A stretch of 64,000 nt of DNA. It comes from Streptomyces sp. SAJ15 (lineage in GTDB: Bacteria; Actinomycetota; Actinomycetes; Streptomycetales; Streptomycetaceae). A program made the position numbers and the translations under genes. The DNA is taken from NCBI RefSeq assembly GCF_007595705.1, contig NZ_NISY01000005.1, forward strand, positions 124,001 to 188,000, given 5' to 3'. Below the pieces are notes generated by a model. It worked only from the letters and a program-made list of their open reading frames with translations, had not been told where the DNA came from and searched no databases. Positions 33,657-42,519 of the stretch are shown here, piece after piece (the stretch's first letter is position 1; every line of letters starts with the position of its first letter).

Positions 33657-35006
33657 TCAGGAGCCGGGGCGCGCGAAGCGCGCGGCCACCACCACCGCGC
33701 CGAGGACGGAGAGCACACCGCCGCCCAGGAGCGCGAGACGCAGCTGATCCGTCGTCACCCCGCCGTGGAGGGAGAGTCCGGCCAGGGCCGCACCACAGGC
33801 CGCCCCGGCCAGCCGGCCCAGGGAGAGCCGGGCGGAGGCGTCGCCGTGCCGGGCGGCGGGCACGGAGTTCAGGGCGGCACGGGAGGTGGCCGGGAAGAGC
33901 AGCCCCAGCCCCAGGCCGAGCAGCAGGCCCCCCGGGAGCAGCGCCCAGCCGTGCAGCGGTATCCCGAAGGGGGCGTAGACCGCGAAGGCCAGGGCGCAGG
34001 CCGCGAATCCGGCCAGTGCCGGACGGCGCTCGCCGTGCCGGTCGGTGAGTCGCCCGGCCGGCGGGCCGAACGCGCCGATGCACAGCGCCAGCACCATCGG
34101 GGCCGTCGCCGCCTCCAGCACGCTGTAGCCGGCGGCGTGTTGGAGGTACTGCTCCATGGCGAAGAAGGTCCCGATCATCAGGGCGAAGGTCACCGCCGCG
34201 ACCGCGGAGGCGGTGTGCACCGTGCGCATCGATCCGGCCGGGGCCGGTGCGGCCTCCGACATCGGCGCGGCGCCGGGCACGGCCGGTGCGGGCGGTGAGG
34301 ACGGTGCGGACGCGGGTGGTGAGGACGCGGCCGCCGGCGCCGCTGCAGGACCCACCTTCCAGAGCACCGCGCCCAGCGCCGCCAGGCCCATCGGCAGCAG
34401 TGCCCACCAGTTGGCGCGCCAGCCCCACACCTCGGTGAGCACCCCGCCCAGCAGCGGGCCCACCAGGTTGGACAGCCCCGAGGCCGCCCCCCAGACGCCC
34501 AGCGCGGTGCCCCGGCGCCGCGCGGGGAACCCGGCGACCGCCCCGGCGAGCGCCGCCGGGCTGGCCAGCCCGGCCCCCGCGCCCTGGATCACCCGCGAGA
34601 CGACCAGCAGCGCGAAGTCCTGGGCGAGCGCGCCCACCAGGGTGCCGGCGCAGAAGAGCGCCAGTCCGACGACGGCGATCGGCCGGGGTCCGAAGCGGTC
34701 GACCAGCCGTCCGCCGGGCAGCAGTCCGAGCGCGTACACGGCGAAGTAGGCGGTCAGCGCCCAGGAGGCGGTGTGCGCCGACACGTCCAGCGCACCCCCC
34801 ACCTCGGGCAGGGCCACGGTCACCACCGTGCCGTCCATCTGCAACAGGGCGGCGACCGCGGTGCACACCGCCAGTTGGACCCAGGCCGCGCGCGGCACCG
34901 GCACCGGCGTCTGGGGCGGCGCCGCGGGTGCGCCGGGCTCTCCGCCGCCGGCGTCCGGGGCTCCGCTGCCCGTCGCCCTCGCCGGGAGCGGCGTCGTCTC
35001 GGCCAT
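33657..35006 (-). CDS. MFS transporter (DHA2-like drug efflux)
   Basis: The 449-residue protein has about fourteen hydrophobic segments and the drug/proton motifs LLQMDGTVVTVALPEVGGAL (first helix), GGRLVDRFGPRP and RVIQGAGAGLASPAALA. A Pro/Ala/Ser-rich loop (about 215-255) separates the halves. It begins five bases after the MMPL stop, so the two pumps share a transcript divergent from a TetR regulator. An efflux function is expected; the substrate is unknown. The ATG at 35006 has GGAG upstream. Confidence 0.88.
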   Translation of the reverse strand: MAETTPLPARATGSGAPDAGGGEPGAPAAPPQTPVPVPRAAWVQLAVCTAVAALLQMDGTVVTVALPEVGGALDVSAHTASWALTAYFAVYALGLLPGGRLVDRFGPRPIAVVGLALFCAGTLVGALAQDFALLVVSRVIQGAGAGLASPAALAGAVAGFPARRRGTALGVWGAASGLSNLVGPLLGGVLTEVWGWRANWWALLPMGLAALGAVLWKVGPAAAPAAASSPPASAPSSPPAPAVPGAAPMSEAAPAPAGSMRTVHTASAVAAVTFALMIGTFFAMEQYLQHAAGYSVLEAATAPMVLALCIGAFGPPAGRLTDRHGERRPALAGFAACALAFAVYAPFGIPLHGWALLPGGLLLGLGLGLLFPATSRAALNSVPAARHGDASARLSLGRLAGAACGAALAGLSLHGGVTTDQLRLALLGGGVLSVLGAVVVAARFARPGS

Positions 35007-35011
35007 CGTGG

Positions 35012-37159
35012 TCAACTCCTCTCCCGGGTGGGGCCGGATCGCCCGGCCGGCCACCACGCCCGTTCTTCCAGCAGCCAGGTGATCGCGGGCACCAGCACCA
35101 CCCGCACGAGCACGGTGTCCAGCAGCACGCCCAGCGCCACCGTGAAGCCGAGCTGGAAGAGCATCACCAACGGAAGGATCATCAGCATCGAGAAGGTGCC
35201 GGCGAGGATGACGCCCGCGCTCGTGATCACGGAACCGGTGGTGAGCAGCGCGGTGCGCATCGCGGTCCTGGTGTCCCGGTGGCGGGTCTCCTCGCGCACC
35301 CGCGCCATCAGGAAGATGTTGTAGTCGACGCCGAGGGCCACCAGGAACAGGAAGGCGAAGGTGGGTTCCACCGGGTTCAACCCGTGCTGGCCGAGGAGTT
35401 CGCGGAAGACGAACACCGAGATCCCGAAGGCGCCGAAGAAGGAGACGATCACGGTGGCGATCAGGTAGAGCGGCGCGACCAGGGCTCGCAGCAGCACGAT
35501 CAGCAGTGCCAGGACGATGACGAGCACCAGGGGGACGATCAGCCGCAGATCGCGGTCCGCGGCGTGCTTGGTGTCGAGCTGCACGGCCGGATCGCCGCCG
35601 GTCGTCGCCCGGACGCCGGTGGGCAGCCCGCCGTCCAGCGCCTCCCGTACCTCGCCGATCCGGGCCAGGCCGGTGGCGTCGTACGGATCGGCGTCCAGGA
35701 CCACGCGCAGCTGTCCGATCCGGCCGTCCGTGGAGCGGGCGGGGAGCACGGTCGCGGAGGCGACGTCGGGCACGGACCGCACCTGCCGGGCCGCGCGGGT
35801 CAGATCGGACTCCCGCAGTGGGCCGTCGACGCGCTCCACCAGCACGGTGGTGGGTGCCGCGGTGCCGGCCGGGAACGCCTCGGAGATGGCGCGGTAGCCG
35901 GCGGCGGAGGAGGTCTCGGCGCGGAAGGCGTTCAGCATGCTCATGTCCTCGGTGTAGCTCGCCAGTCCCGCCGAGCCGGCCGCGAAGAACGCCAGGGTCG
36001 CCGCGACCGCCCAGACCGGGCGGCGGAACACCGCCGCCACCACGCGCCGCCACGGCCGGGAACCCCGCTTCCCGGCCGCGCGCCGCAGCAGCGGTCGGTG
36101 CCCGAACAGCACCAGCAGCGCGGGCAGCAGGGTGAAGGTGCCCAGCAGGACACAGCCGGTGCCGACGATCCCGACCGGGCCCAGGACGCGGGTGGAGCCG
36201 AGGCGGGCCGCGAACAGCGCCGCCAGCGAGGCCATCACGGTCAGCCCGCTGAAGAGCACCGCGGGCCAGGCGCGGCGCACCGCGCGGACCATCGCGGCGC
36301 GCGGCTCCGGGTCGCTCCGCAGCTCCTCCTGGTAACGGGCGGTCAGCAGCAGGCAGTAGTCGGTGCCGGCGCCGAACATCAGGATGAGCATCAGCGACAC
36401 GGCCTGGTTGTTGACGAGCATCCCGCCGTGGGCGGCGAGCGCGTACACCAACCCGGCGGCCAGGACATACGCGAAACCGACCACGACCAGCGGGATGAAC
36501 GCCAGCAGCGGCGAGCGGTAGACGATGAGCAGCAGCGCCAGCACGAGACCCGCGGTGGCCAGCAGCAACCGCAGGTCGACATCGCCGAAGACCGCGATGG
36601 CGTCCGCGCTGATGCCCGCGGGCCCGGTGATCTCGGTCGTCACGCCGTGGGGCGGGTGCAGGGCGTCCCGCAGCGACTCGACGGTGTCCCGTACGGCACG
36701 CCCCTTGGTGGCCGACACCGGCACCACGGTCACGGCGACCGAGGCGTCGCGGGAGACCAGCCCGCGGGTCGGACGGCCGTCGGCGGTGAACGGGGCGACC
36801 GGCCGCTGGGTGCCGGGCACCGCCCGCAGCCGGTCGACGTCGGCGAGCACCGCCCGCCGATCGGCCTCGGTCAGCCCGCCGGGGCGCCGGTGGACCACCA
36901 GGGCGGGCAGGGAGTCGCCGTCCGGGAAGCGCTCCTTGAGCAGCCGTGACACCTGGGTGGACTCCGCGGAGCGGGGCAGGAAGGCGGCGGCGCTGTTGCT
37001 CTCGACGTCCCGCAGACGGGACTGGTACGGACTCGACGCTCCGGCGATCAGCAGCCAACCGAGCACGACCAGCCACAGGACGGCGCGCCGTCGGGAACGC
37101 CCGGGCGGGCGTGGTGTTCTCGCTGGTGCAGGGGTGGTGCCGTCAGTGCCTAACCGCAC
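35012..37159 (-). CDS. MMPL-family RND transporter, TTA at codon 3
   Basis: The 715-residue protein is an MMPL/MmpS-type exporter: one N-terminal transmembrane helix (about 27-43), an extracellular domain, five helices (about 190-340), a second extracellular domain, and a final group of helices from about 545. Family motifs are MLILMFGAGTDYCLLLTARY and its second-half counterpart FLVALGVDYNIFLMARVREE. Codon 3 is TTA (37151-37153), so translation is expected to need bldA. The GTG at 37159 is preceded by AAGGCGG seven bases upstream. It is co-transcribed with the MFS pump and divergent from the TetR gene; lipids or lipid-like metabolites are usual substrates. Confidence 0.9.
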   Translation of the reverse strand: MRLGTDGTTPAPARTPRPPGRSRRRAVLWLVVLGWLLIAGASSPYQSRLRDVESNSAAAFLPRSAESTQVSRLLKERFPDGDSLPALVVHRRPGGLTEADRRAVLADVDRLRAVPGTQRPVAPFTADGRPTRGLVSRDASVAVTVVPVSATKGRAVRDTVESLRDALHPPHGVTTEITGPAGISADAIAVFGDVDLRLLLATAGLVLALLLIVYRSPLLAFIPLVVVGFAYVLAAGLVYALAAHGGMLVNNQAVSLMLILMFGAGTDYCLLLTARYQEELRSDPEPRAAMVRAVRRAWPAVLFSGLTVMASLAALFAARLGSTRVLGPVGIVGTGCVLLGTFTLLPALLVLFGHRPLLRRAAGKRGSRPWRRVVAAVFRRPVWAVAATLAFFAAGSAGLASYTEDMSMLNAFRAETSSAAGYRAISEAFPAGTAAPTTVLVERVDGPLRESDLTRAARQVRSVPDVASATVLPARSTDGRIGQLRVVLDADPYDATGLARIGEVREALDGGLPTGVRATTGGDPAVQLDTKHAADRDLRLIVPLVLVIVLALLIVLLRALVAPLYLIATVIVSFFGAFGISVFVFRELLGQHGLNPVEPTFAFLFLVALGVDYNIFLMARVREETRHRDTRTAMRTALLTTGSVITSAGVILAGTFSMLMILPLVMLFQLGFTVALGVLLDTVLVRVVLVPAITWLLEERAWWPAGRSGPTRERS

Positions 37160-37169
37160 GGAGAGACCG

Positions 37170-37248
37170 CCTTAGACTCTACGACCAGAGGGCGACAAGC
37201 AATGCAGATGCTAGACCGGTCGTCAGGTCATGGACAAGTTGTCTAAGG
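37170..37248. promoter_or_regulatory. candidate TetR operators in the MMPL/TetR divergent promoter
   Basis: CCTTAGAC (37170-37177) and GTCTAAGG (37241-37248) are a perfect inverted pair near the two gene starts. Between them GACCGGTC (37214-37221) is a perfect 8-bp palindrome. The right half-site overlaps the AAGGGG ribosome-binding region of the TetR gene. The arrangement suits a repressor controlling both directions. Confidence 0.5.
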
Positions 37249-37257
37249 GGTGGCGTG

Positions 37258-37935
37258 GTGCTGAAGGATGCGCACGAGTCCAAGGCGTCGGGGACCAAGC
37301 CGTCGCGCGGTTCCGACTGGGACCGGACGCTGGCCGAGCACAAGGAGCGGGTGCGCACCGCCATCGGTCAGGCCGCCGTGCAGATCGCGGCGGAGCAGGG
37401 GCTGGCCGGCACCACCATGGCGAAGATCGCCGAGCGGGCCGGGGTCTCCCGGGCCACCGTGTACAACCACTTCCGCGATGTGGAGCACGTGCTGCTGGAG
37501 GTGGTCCAGGAGGAGGTCAACCGCTTCTACGCCAACCTCAGCGAGCGGATCGCCGAGGCGGTCGGCCCGCAGGCCCGGCTGGAGGCGTTCCTGCTGGCAC
37601 ACCTGGAGTACTTCGCACAGCCACAGCGGCGCTCCGGCGCGCTCCAGCTCCAGGCCCTGGGCATCAGCCCGGCCGTACGGACCCGGATGACCGCGCACAC
37701 CGACCGGCTGCGGGCGCTGCTGACCGAGGTGCTGGAGGCCGGGCGCGCGGAGGGCGTCTTCAGCGCGGGGACCAACCCCCGGCGCCATGCCGAGCTCGTC
37801 ATGCATCTGCTCTCCGGCGCCCGTGAGCAACTGCTGCGCGGCGACGCCCCGGTGGCCGAGATCGCCGCGGACCTGATGCTGCTGACCCGCTGCGGGCTGG
37901 GTCAGCCCGCGGGCGGGGCGGCGGCCCGGGAGTAG
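37258..37935 (+). CDS. TetR-family transcriptional regulator
   Basis: The 225-residue protein has a TetR HTH at about 35-80 (QIAAEQGLAGTTMAKIAERA, then GVSRATVYNHFRDVEHVL) and an all-helical ligand-binding domain, ending near ADLMLLTRCGLGQ. It is divergent from the MMPL-MFS pump genes, so it probably represses them until a ligand binds. GTG 37258 has AAGGGG seven bases upstream; GTG 37255 is a close alternative. Its 3' end overlaps the convergent gene at 37902-38441 by 34 bp. Confidence 0.9.
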   Translation: MLKDAHESKASGTKPSRGSDWDRTLAEHKERVRTAIGQAAVQIAAEQGLAGTTMAKIAERAGVSRATVYNHFRDVEHVLLEVVQEEVNRFYANLSERIAEAVGPQARLEAFLLAHLEYFAQPQRRSGALQLQALGISPAVRTRMTAHTDRLRALLTEVLEAGRAEGVFSAGTNPRRHAELVMHLLSGAREQLLRGDAPVAEIAADLMLLTRCGLGQPAGGAAARE

Positions 37936-38441
37936 CGGAAGACGCAGACGTGGTGCCCGTCCGCCTGGCGGCGCAGGCTCTCGATCGTCAGCTCCGGGAA
38001 GGCCCGCCGGGTGGCCTCGAAGTCCAGCTCGCACAGGATCGGCCGGGCCTCGGTCTCGCCGAGGTCCTGGGCCGCCGTCAGACACATGCAGGTGCGGCAC
38101 ACCTCCATGCAGGCGTCCTCGTCCTCGGTGGAGACGTCGACGGCCTCCTCCAGAAAGCCCATGGCCGCGAAGCGGGGCAGCGCCTTGCCGATGCCCTCGG
38201 CGAGTGAACACCCGGTGATCAGCGGCCCCATGCGGGCGGCCTGGCGTTCCGGGTAGCCCTCCAGGAGCACCTCTCGCGCCTTGTCCGTGCCGTACTCGGC
38301 CTCCAACTCCAGATAGCGGCGCAGCCGCTCCCGCAGCATCGCGCGGGCCTGCGCCCTCTTGTCTCCCCTCGGCTGCCCGCCGGGTGTCACCGCGCCCTCG
38401 GCGTGGTCGGTGTCGCCCGCGCTCTCGGTGCCGTCCGTCAC
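37902..38441 (-). CDS. ATC-hydrolase-like cysteine-rich protein
   Basis: The 179-residue protein has a basic helical N-terminal region (about 25-60), the motif MGPLITGCSLAEGIGKALPRF, a cysteine cluster CMEVCRTCMC (about 118-127), and DLGETEARPILCELDFEA. The pattern recalls the L-2-amino-thiazoline-4-carboxylate hydrolase-like family; biochemical roles differ and are mostly unknown. The start is well fixed by AAGGAGG six bases before the GTG. It is the last gene of the leftward hem arm (hemH-hemY), separated from hemY by 186 bp of repeat DNA, so a heme or redox link is only a guess. Confidence 0.6.
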   Translation of the reverse strand: MTDGTESAGDTDHAEGAVTPGGQPRGDKRAQARAMLRERLRRYLELEAEYGTDKAREVLLEGYPERQAARMGPLITGCSLAEGIGKALPRFAAMGFLEEAVDVSTEDEDACMEVCRTCMCLTAAQDLGETEARPILCELDFEATRRAFPELTIESLRRQADGHHVCVFRYSRAAAPPAG

Positions 38442-38464
38442 GCGTGACCTCCTTTTCGTCGTTT

Positions 38465-38535
38465 CGCTCGGCTCGTTCGGCTCGTTCGGCTCGTTCGTCT
38501 CGGCGGCTCGGCGGCTCGGCGGCTCGTTCACCTCG
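38465..38535. repeat. short tandem repeats between hemY and the ATC-hydrolase-like gene
   Basis: A 9-bp unit (TCGGCTCGT) repeats about four times and an 8-bp unit (GGCGGCTC) about three times. The block fills much of the 186-bp spacer. It may reflect slippage. Confidence 0.7.
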
Positions 38536-38627
38536 TACGTTCCGGCTCATCGGGTTCCACCGGCTCGTCTGGACGCCCCGGCGGGTCCGATCGTCGCGCC
38601 CCGCTCCCGTGCGGTGGTTACGGACGG

Positions 38628-40067
38628 TCATCCGCGTCCGGCGGGGCGCGGGCCGAGCGGCAGCGCCGGCCGGGCGCGGATCGCGGTGAGCACCTCCTCC
38701 GCCACTCGACGGCCGTCCCGCACGCAGTCGTTGACCGCGACCCCGTGGCAGGCCGCGCCCGCCAGATGCAGCCCCGGCACGCCGGCGACCTGTCGCAGCA
38801 CGGCGCGGATCCGTCCTCCGTGACCGAGGTCGTACTGCGGGATCCCCTCGGTCCAGACGTGGTCGTGCACGAACTCCGGCCGGCCCGCGGCCCGGTAGAG
38901 GGTGGAGAAGTCGAGGTGCGCGGCGGCCACGGCCTCGTCCCCGGTCAGTCGGGCGAACTCCGGGTCCTGCGCGCCGCCCGCGAAGGCGCGCAGCAGCACC
39001 GCTCCGGGCGGCGCGGAGTCGGGGAAGATGACCGAGCTGTGGACGGCGCCCAGGATGCGGGTTCGCTCCCCCGGCACCGTCAGATAGCCGAATCCGCGTG
39101 GTACCACGCCCAGTTCGCCGCCGGGGTAGCCGAGGGCGAGGACCCGAACCGCCGCGTGCCGCAGGGCGGCCAGGACCTCGGCCGCGGTGGGCAGGTGCGG
39201 GCCCAGCAGGCGCGCGGCCGCGGGCGCCGGCACGGTCAGCACGACGTGGTCGGCCGAGACCGGCTCCGCGCCCGCCACGGCCAACCGCCAGCCGCCGTCC
39301 GGCGTCGGCTCGATGCCGGTCACCGGTGCCGCGGTGCGGATGTCGGCCGTGAGGCGGCGGGCGAGGGTGTCCACCAGCACCCGCATGCCGCCGTCGCGGA
39401 AGCTGGTCAGCCGCGGGCCGGGCGCGCCGGCGGCGGGCGGGAGCCGTCGGGCGGCGGCGGCCTGGCGGCGGCGCGCCCGCAGGGCGGCCAGCAGCAGGCT
39501 GCGGTGCTCCCGCTCCAGGGTCCTGATCCGCGGGAAGGCGGCGTCCAGGCTGATGACGGCCGGGTCGCCGGCGGTGACCCCGTGGACCAGCGGGGCGGCC
39601 ATGAGGTCGGCGGCGCGCCGGCCGAAGCGGCGGGCCAGGAAGGCGTGGACGCTCTCCTCGCCCGCTGCCCGGCCGACCAGCGGCTCGACCGCCACCCTGG
39701 CCTTGGCCCAGGGGGACAGCAACCCGCTGGCGAGGAACGCGGGCACGCCGTCCGGGAGCGGGCACAGCCGGCCGTGGCGCAGCAGGAAGCGGTCCCGCGC
39801 GGCGTCCGCCGCGCGCACCAGGGCGGGCGCCAGGCCCAGCGCCTCGGCGAGGGTGCGGGTGTCCGAGCCGTTGTCGATGAAGCCGTTGGGGCCGAGGTCG
39901 ACGGTGTAGCCGTCGGCGCGGTGTACGGCGATCTTGCCGCCGACGGCCTCCGCCGCCTCCAGGACGGTCACGGCGGGCGCGGCCGGCGCGGTGCTCAGCT
40001 CGAAGGCGGTGGTGAGTCCGGTGATGCCGCCGCCGACCACGGCGACCCGCGGACGGGTCCCGGTCAC
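38628..40067 (-). CDS. hemY: protoporphyrinogen/coproporphyrinogen oxidase
   Basis: The 479-residue FAD enzyme starts with the dinucleotide-binding motif VAVVGGGITGLTTAFEL and EAAEAVGGKIAVHRADG, followed by LGPNGFIDN. The C-terminal GLHLAGAACHGVAVNDCVRDG is the second FAD-contact region. It oxidises protoporphyrinogen IX to protoporphyrin, or coproporphyrinogen III in the actinobacterial coproporphyrin route; the HemF next door favours protoporphyrinogen as substrate here. The start GTG overlaps the hemH stop by three bases. It would act at the membrane face. Confidence 0.88.
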   Translation of the reverse strand: MTGTRPRVAVVGGGITGLTTAFELSTAPAAPAVTVLEAAEAVGGKIAVHRADGYTVDLGPNGFIDNGSDTRTLAEALGLAPALVRAADAARDRFLLRHGRLCPLPDGVPAFLASGLLSPWAKARVAVEPLVGRAAGEESVHAFLARRFGRRAADLMAAPLVHGVTAGDPAVISLDAAFPRIRTLEREHRSLLLAALRARRRQAAAARRLPPAAGAPGPRLTSFRDGGMRVLVDTLARRLTADIRTAAPVTGIEPTPDGGWRLAVAGAEPVSADHVVLTVPAPAAARLLGPHLPTAAEVLAALRHAAVRVLALGYPGGELGVVPRGFGYLTVPGERTRILGAVHSSVIFPDSAPPGAVLLRAFAGGAQDPEFARLTGDEAVAAAHLDFSTLYRAAGRPEFVHDHVWTEGIPQYDLGHGGRIRAVLRQVAGVPGLHLAGAACHGVAVNDCVRDGRRVAEEVLTAIRARPALPLGPRPAGRG

Positions 40068-41167
40068 CGCTGCGGGTGCAGCGGGGGCTGCCGGTAGGGG
40101 TGGGCCGGGTTGAGGATCTCCCGACAGCTCTCGTTGACGCAGCCGTGGCAGCGCAGTCCGAATTGTGGACCGGCGCAGTCGCCGGAGCGCAGATGGTCGG
40201 CGACGACCTGGGCCAGCGCGTCGAGGAACAGCGGGTCGTCATTGGGCGCGGGCGCACGGTGGAATTCCGTTATTCCGGCGTTCCTGGCCACCTCGGCGAA
40301 CTCGATGTCGATCTCCGACAGCGTATCGAGGTGGTCCGTCGTGAAAACGATTCCCACTATCAGAACCCGACGCCGGCCCTGTTTTCCCAGGGCTTCCAAC
40401 ACCGATTCCGTGTTGGGCCCCTGCCAGGAAACGGGGCCCACGTCGGCCTGGAAACACAGCGCGTATTGCAGGTCCTCGTCGAGCTCGCGCATGACATCGC
40501 GCACCGTCCCCGCGACTTCCTGAAGGTAGGGATCCCCCTGATTGATCACCTTCCTGGGGAGCGAGTGGGCGCTGAAGAGTACAACTGCGTCCCTGCGTTC
40601 CGTTTCCGGGAAACTCCCCAGACCTTCCCGCACCTTCGCTGTCATGGCTCGAACAAATGACGGATGAGCCGACCAGCGGTCGATGACGCTCCACTGGAAG
40701 GTGTTCGCCAGCCCCAGACGGCGGGCGTCCCGCCAGAGCTGACCCAGGCTCGAACCGGTGGTCGAGCAGGAGTACTGGGGGTACTGCGAGAACGCCACGG
40801 CCCGGCGCACCCCGTCGGCGGCCATCTGCCGCAGCGCCTGCTCACTGCTCGGTTCCGTATAGCGGAAGGCCAGGTAGAAGCGGTGCGGCGCGGTTTCCGG
40901 GCACAGCGCGTCCAGGCGCTTGACCATGCCCTCGCCCTGCCGGGTGGTCCAGTCGTACAGCGGTGAGCCGCCCCCGATGGCCTGGTACAGCCGCTGCAGC
41001 TTCGGCGTGCGGCGGCGGGCGATGAACGGACCCAGCCGCTCCTGGGCGGGCAGTTGGATGATCTCCCGATCCAGGAAGAGATTACGCAGAAACGGCCCCA
41101 CGTCGCTAAGCGTACGAGGACCACCGAGGTTCAACATCACGACCCCGGTGGGATTTTGATCAGCCAT
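40064..41167 (-). CDS. hemH: ferrochelatase with eukaryote-type [2Fe-2S] site
   Basis: The 367-residue enzyme inserts Fe2+ into protoporphyrin. The metal/porphyrin site has H201 in FSAHSLP and the acidic SEIDIEF (about 284-290). C134 in QYSCSTTGSSL and the C-x2-C-x4-C set C340, C343, C348 (CHGCVNESCRE) match the four cluster ligands of human ferrochelatase (CSTTGSSL and CPLCVNPVC), not the arrangement I know for Streptomyces coproporphyrin ferrochelatase. KRRTPK-, GGGSP- and DPYxQE-like stretches also resemble the eukaryotic/proteobacterial group. The ATG at 41167 is chosen; an upstream GTG adds three residues. It overlaps hemY and is divergent from hemE. Confidence 0.92.
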   Translation of the reverse strand: MADQNPTGVVMLNLGGPRTLSDVGPFLRNLFLDREIIQLPAQERLGPFIARRRTPKLQRLYQAIGGGSPLYDWTTRQGEGMVKRLDALCPETAPHRFYLAFRYTEPSSEQALRQMAADGVRRAVAFSQYPQYSCSTTGSSLGQLWRDARRLGLANTFQWSVIDRWSAHPSFVRAMTAKVREGLGSFPETERRDAVVLFSAHSLPRKVINQGDPYLQEVAGTVRDVMRELDEDLQYALCFQADVGPVSWQGPNTESVLEALGKQGRRRVLIVGIVFTTDHLDTLSEIDIEFAEVARNAGITEFHRAPAPNDDPLFLDALAQVVADHLRSGDCAGPQFGLRCHGCVNESCREILNPAHPYRQPPLHPQR

Positions 41168-41235
41168 ATGTGACACACCCCCGATTTCTCATGCACGTTC
41201 ATTGCGGTGTGGTTCTCCGGCGGCGGTTCTCCAGG

Positions 41236-41284
41236 ACTCTAGGCACATCCTTGACAGCAATACAACCCCCTTACAGACTGTCAA
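41236..41284. promoter_or_regulatory. overlapping divergent hemH/hemE promoters with TTGACAG dyad
   Basis: Rightward: TTGACA (41251-41256), 17 bp, CAGACT (41274-41279). Leftward: TTGTAT (41265-41260) and TAGAGT (41241-41236) with 18 bp between. TTGACAG (41251-41257) and CTGTCAA (41278-41284) form a perfect 7-bp dyad that spans the hemE -35 and the TSS-proximal -10, a likely operator that would also cover the leftward -35. Confidence 0.55.
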
Positions 41285-41352
41285 AGGCCCCGTGTACAGA
41301 GCGAGGTACCGGGCGCCACAGGGGGGAACCAACGGGGAACGGAGTACCGGGG

Positions 41353-42519
41353 ATGAGTCTGTTTCTGGACGCCGCGCGGGGGAAGGACACCGCTCGGGCA
41401 CCCATCTGGATCATGCGCCAGGCCGGCCGCTACCTACCGGAATACAACGCGATTAAAGAGCGTCACGGCTTCTGGGAGATGTGCCGAAATCCCGAGCTCG
41501 CAGCCGAGATCACGCTCCTGCCGCTGAAGCGATTTCCGCTGGACGCGGCGATTCTGTTCAGCGACATCATGACGCCGCTCGCCGACATGGGCGTGACGGT
41601 CGACTTCGCCCCGGGCCCGGTCATCGCCGACCCGGTGCGCACCGAAGCCGACGTGGCGCGGCTGCGGGTGCCGGAGCCGGGCGCCGTGGCGCCCTTCGTC
41701 GCCACGGCGGTCCGCATGGTCCGCGAACACTGCCCGGTGCCGCTGATCGGCTTCGCCGGGGCGCCGCTGACCCTCGCCACCTACCTGGTCGACAGCGGCG
41801 GCGCCCGCGACGGCCACGCGGCCTTCCGCGGCTGGCTGCACCGCGAGCCGGTGGCCGCGCACCGACTCCTCGCCAAGCTGACCGAGCTGACCATCGGCTA
41901 TCTGCGCTCCCAGATCGCGGCCGGGGTGCAGGCGGTGCAGCTCTTCGACAGCTGGGCCGGGGCGCTGAGCCCGGCCCTGTACCGGGAGTTCGGGCAGCCG
42001 TACGCCGCCCGGGTGCTGGACGCGCTGGGCGAGTCGGGCGTGCCGCGCGTCTACTTCGCGGTCGGCGCCCACCATCTGCTCGCCGACGTCTCCACGCTGT
42101 CGGCGGAGGTCTTCGGCATCGACTGGCGCACCCCGCTGGACACGGCCCGCCGGGCGCTGCCCGGCCGGACGCTCCAGGGCAACCTCGACCCCACCGCGCT
42201 CACCGCCGAACCGGTGGCCCTGGTCGAGCGGGCCCGCGAGGTGCTGCGGCAGGGGCTGGGCGGCCCGCACCTCTTCAACCTCGGCCACGGGATCCGCCCG
42301 GACGCGCCGCCCGACCACGTCGCGCGGCTCATCGAGGCCGTGCACTCCTTCGACCGGCACGCCGCCGCCGAGTGCCGGGAGGCCGCCGAGTGCCCTGAGG
42401 CCGCCGCACGCCACGCCGACGACGCCGGGCGCCGGCGCACCGGCACGCCGTACGCCCCGGCCGAGCGACCGACCGAGGCGGGACGGCCCGCCCGGACACC
42501 CCGGGGGGCGGACGCATGA
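41353..42519 (+). CDS. hemE: uroporphyrinogen decarboxylase
   Basis: The 388-residue enzyme decarboxylates uroporphyrinogen III to coproporphyrinogen III. Signature motifs are PIWIMRQAGRYLPEYNAI (substrate-binding Arg), ILFSDIMTPLADMGV (Asp), QLFDSWAGALSP, and NLGHGIRPDAPPDHV. The family core ends near residue 340; the last 48 residues are a low-complexity Ala/Arg/Pro tail (AAAECREAAECPEAAARH) encoded by a short repeat. The ATG at 41353 has GGAG 10 bases upstream. The stop overlaps hemF by four bases, so translation is coupled. Confidence 0.95.
   Translation: MSLFLDAARGKDTARAPIWIMRQAGRYLPEYNAIKERHGFWEMCRNPELAAEITLLPLKRFPLDAAILFSDIMTPLADMGVTVDFAPGPVIADPVRTEADVARLRVPEPGAVAPFVATAVRMVREHCPVPLIGFAGAPLTLATYLVDSGGARDGHAAFRGWLHREPVAAHRLLAKLTELTIGYLRSQIAAGVQAVQLFDSWAGALSPALYREFGQPYAARVLDALGESGVPRVYFAVGAHHLLADVSTLSAEVFGIDWRTPLDTARRALPGRTLQGNLDPTALTAEPVALVERAREVLRQGLGGPHLFNLGHGIRPDAPPDHVARLIEAVHSFDRHAAAECREAAECPEAAARHADDAGRRRTGTPYAPAERPTEAGRPARTPRGADA

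Noticed and set aside
33657..37076. One minus-strand frame of 1139 residues across two genes
   Set aside because: Its left half is the MFS transporter, but its right half is an out-of-frame reading of the MMPL gene, rich in Arg/Gly/Pro with no membrane segments. The MFS gene has its own start at 35006.
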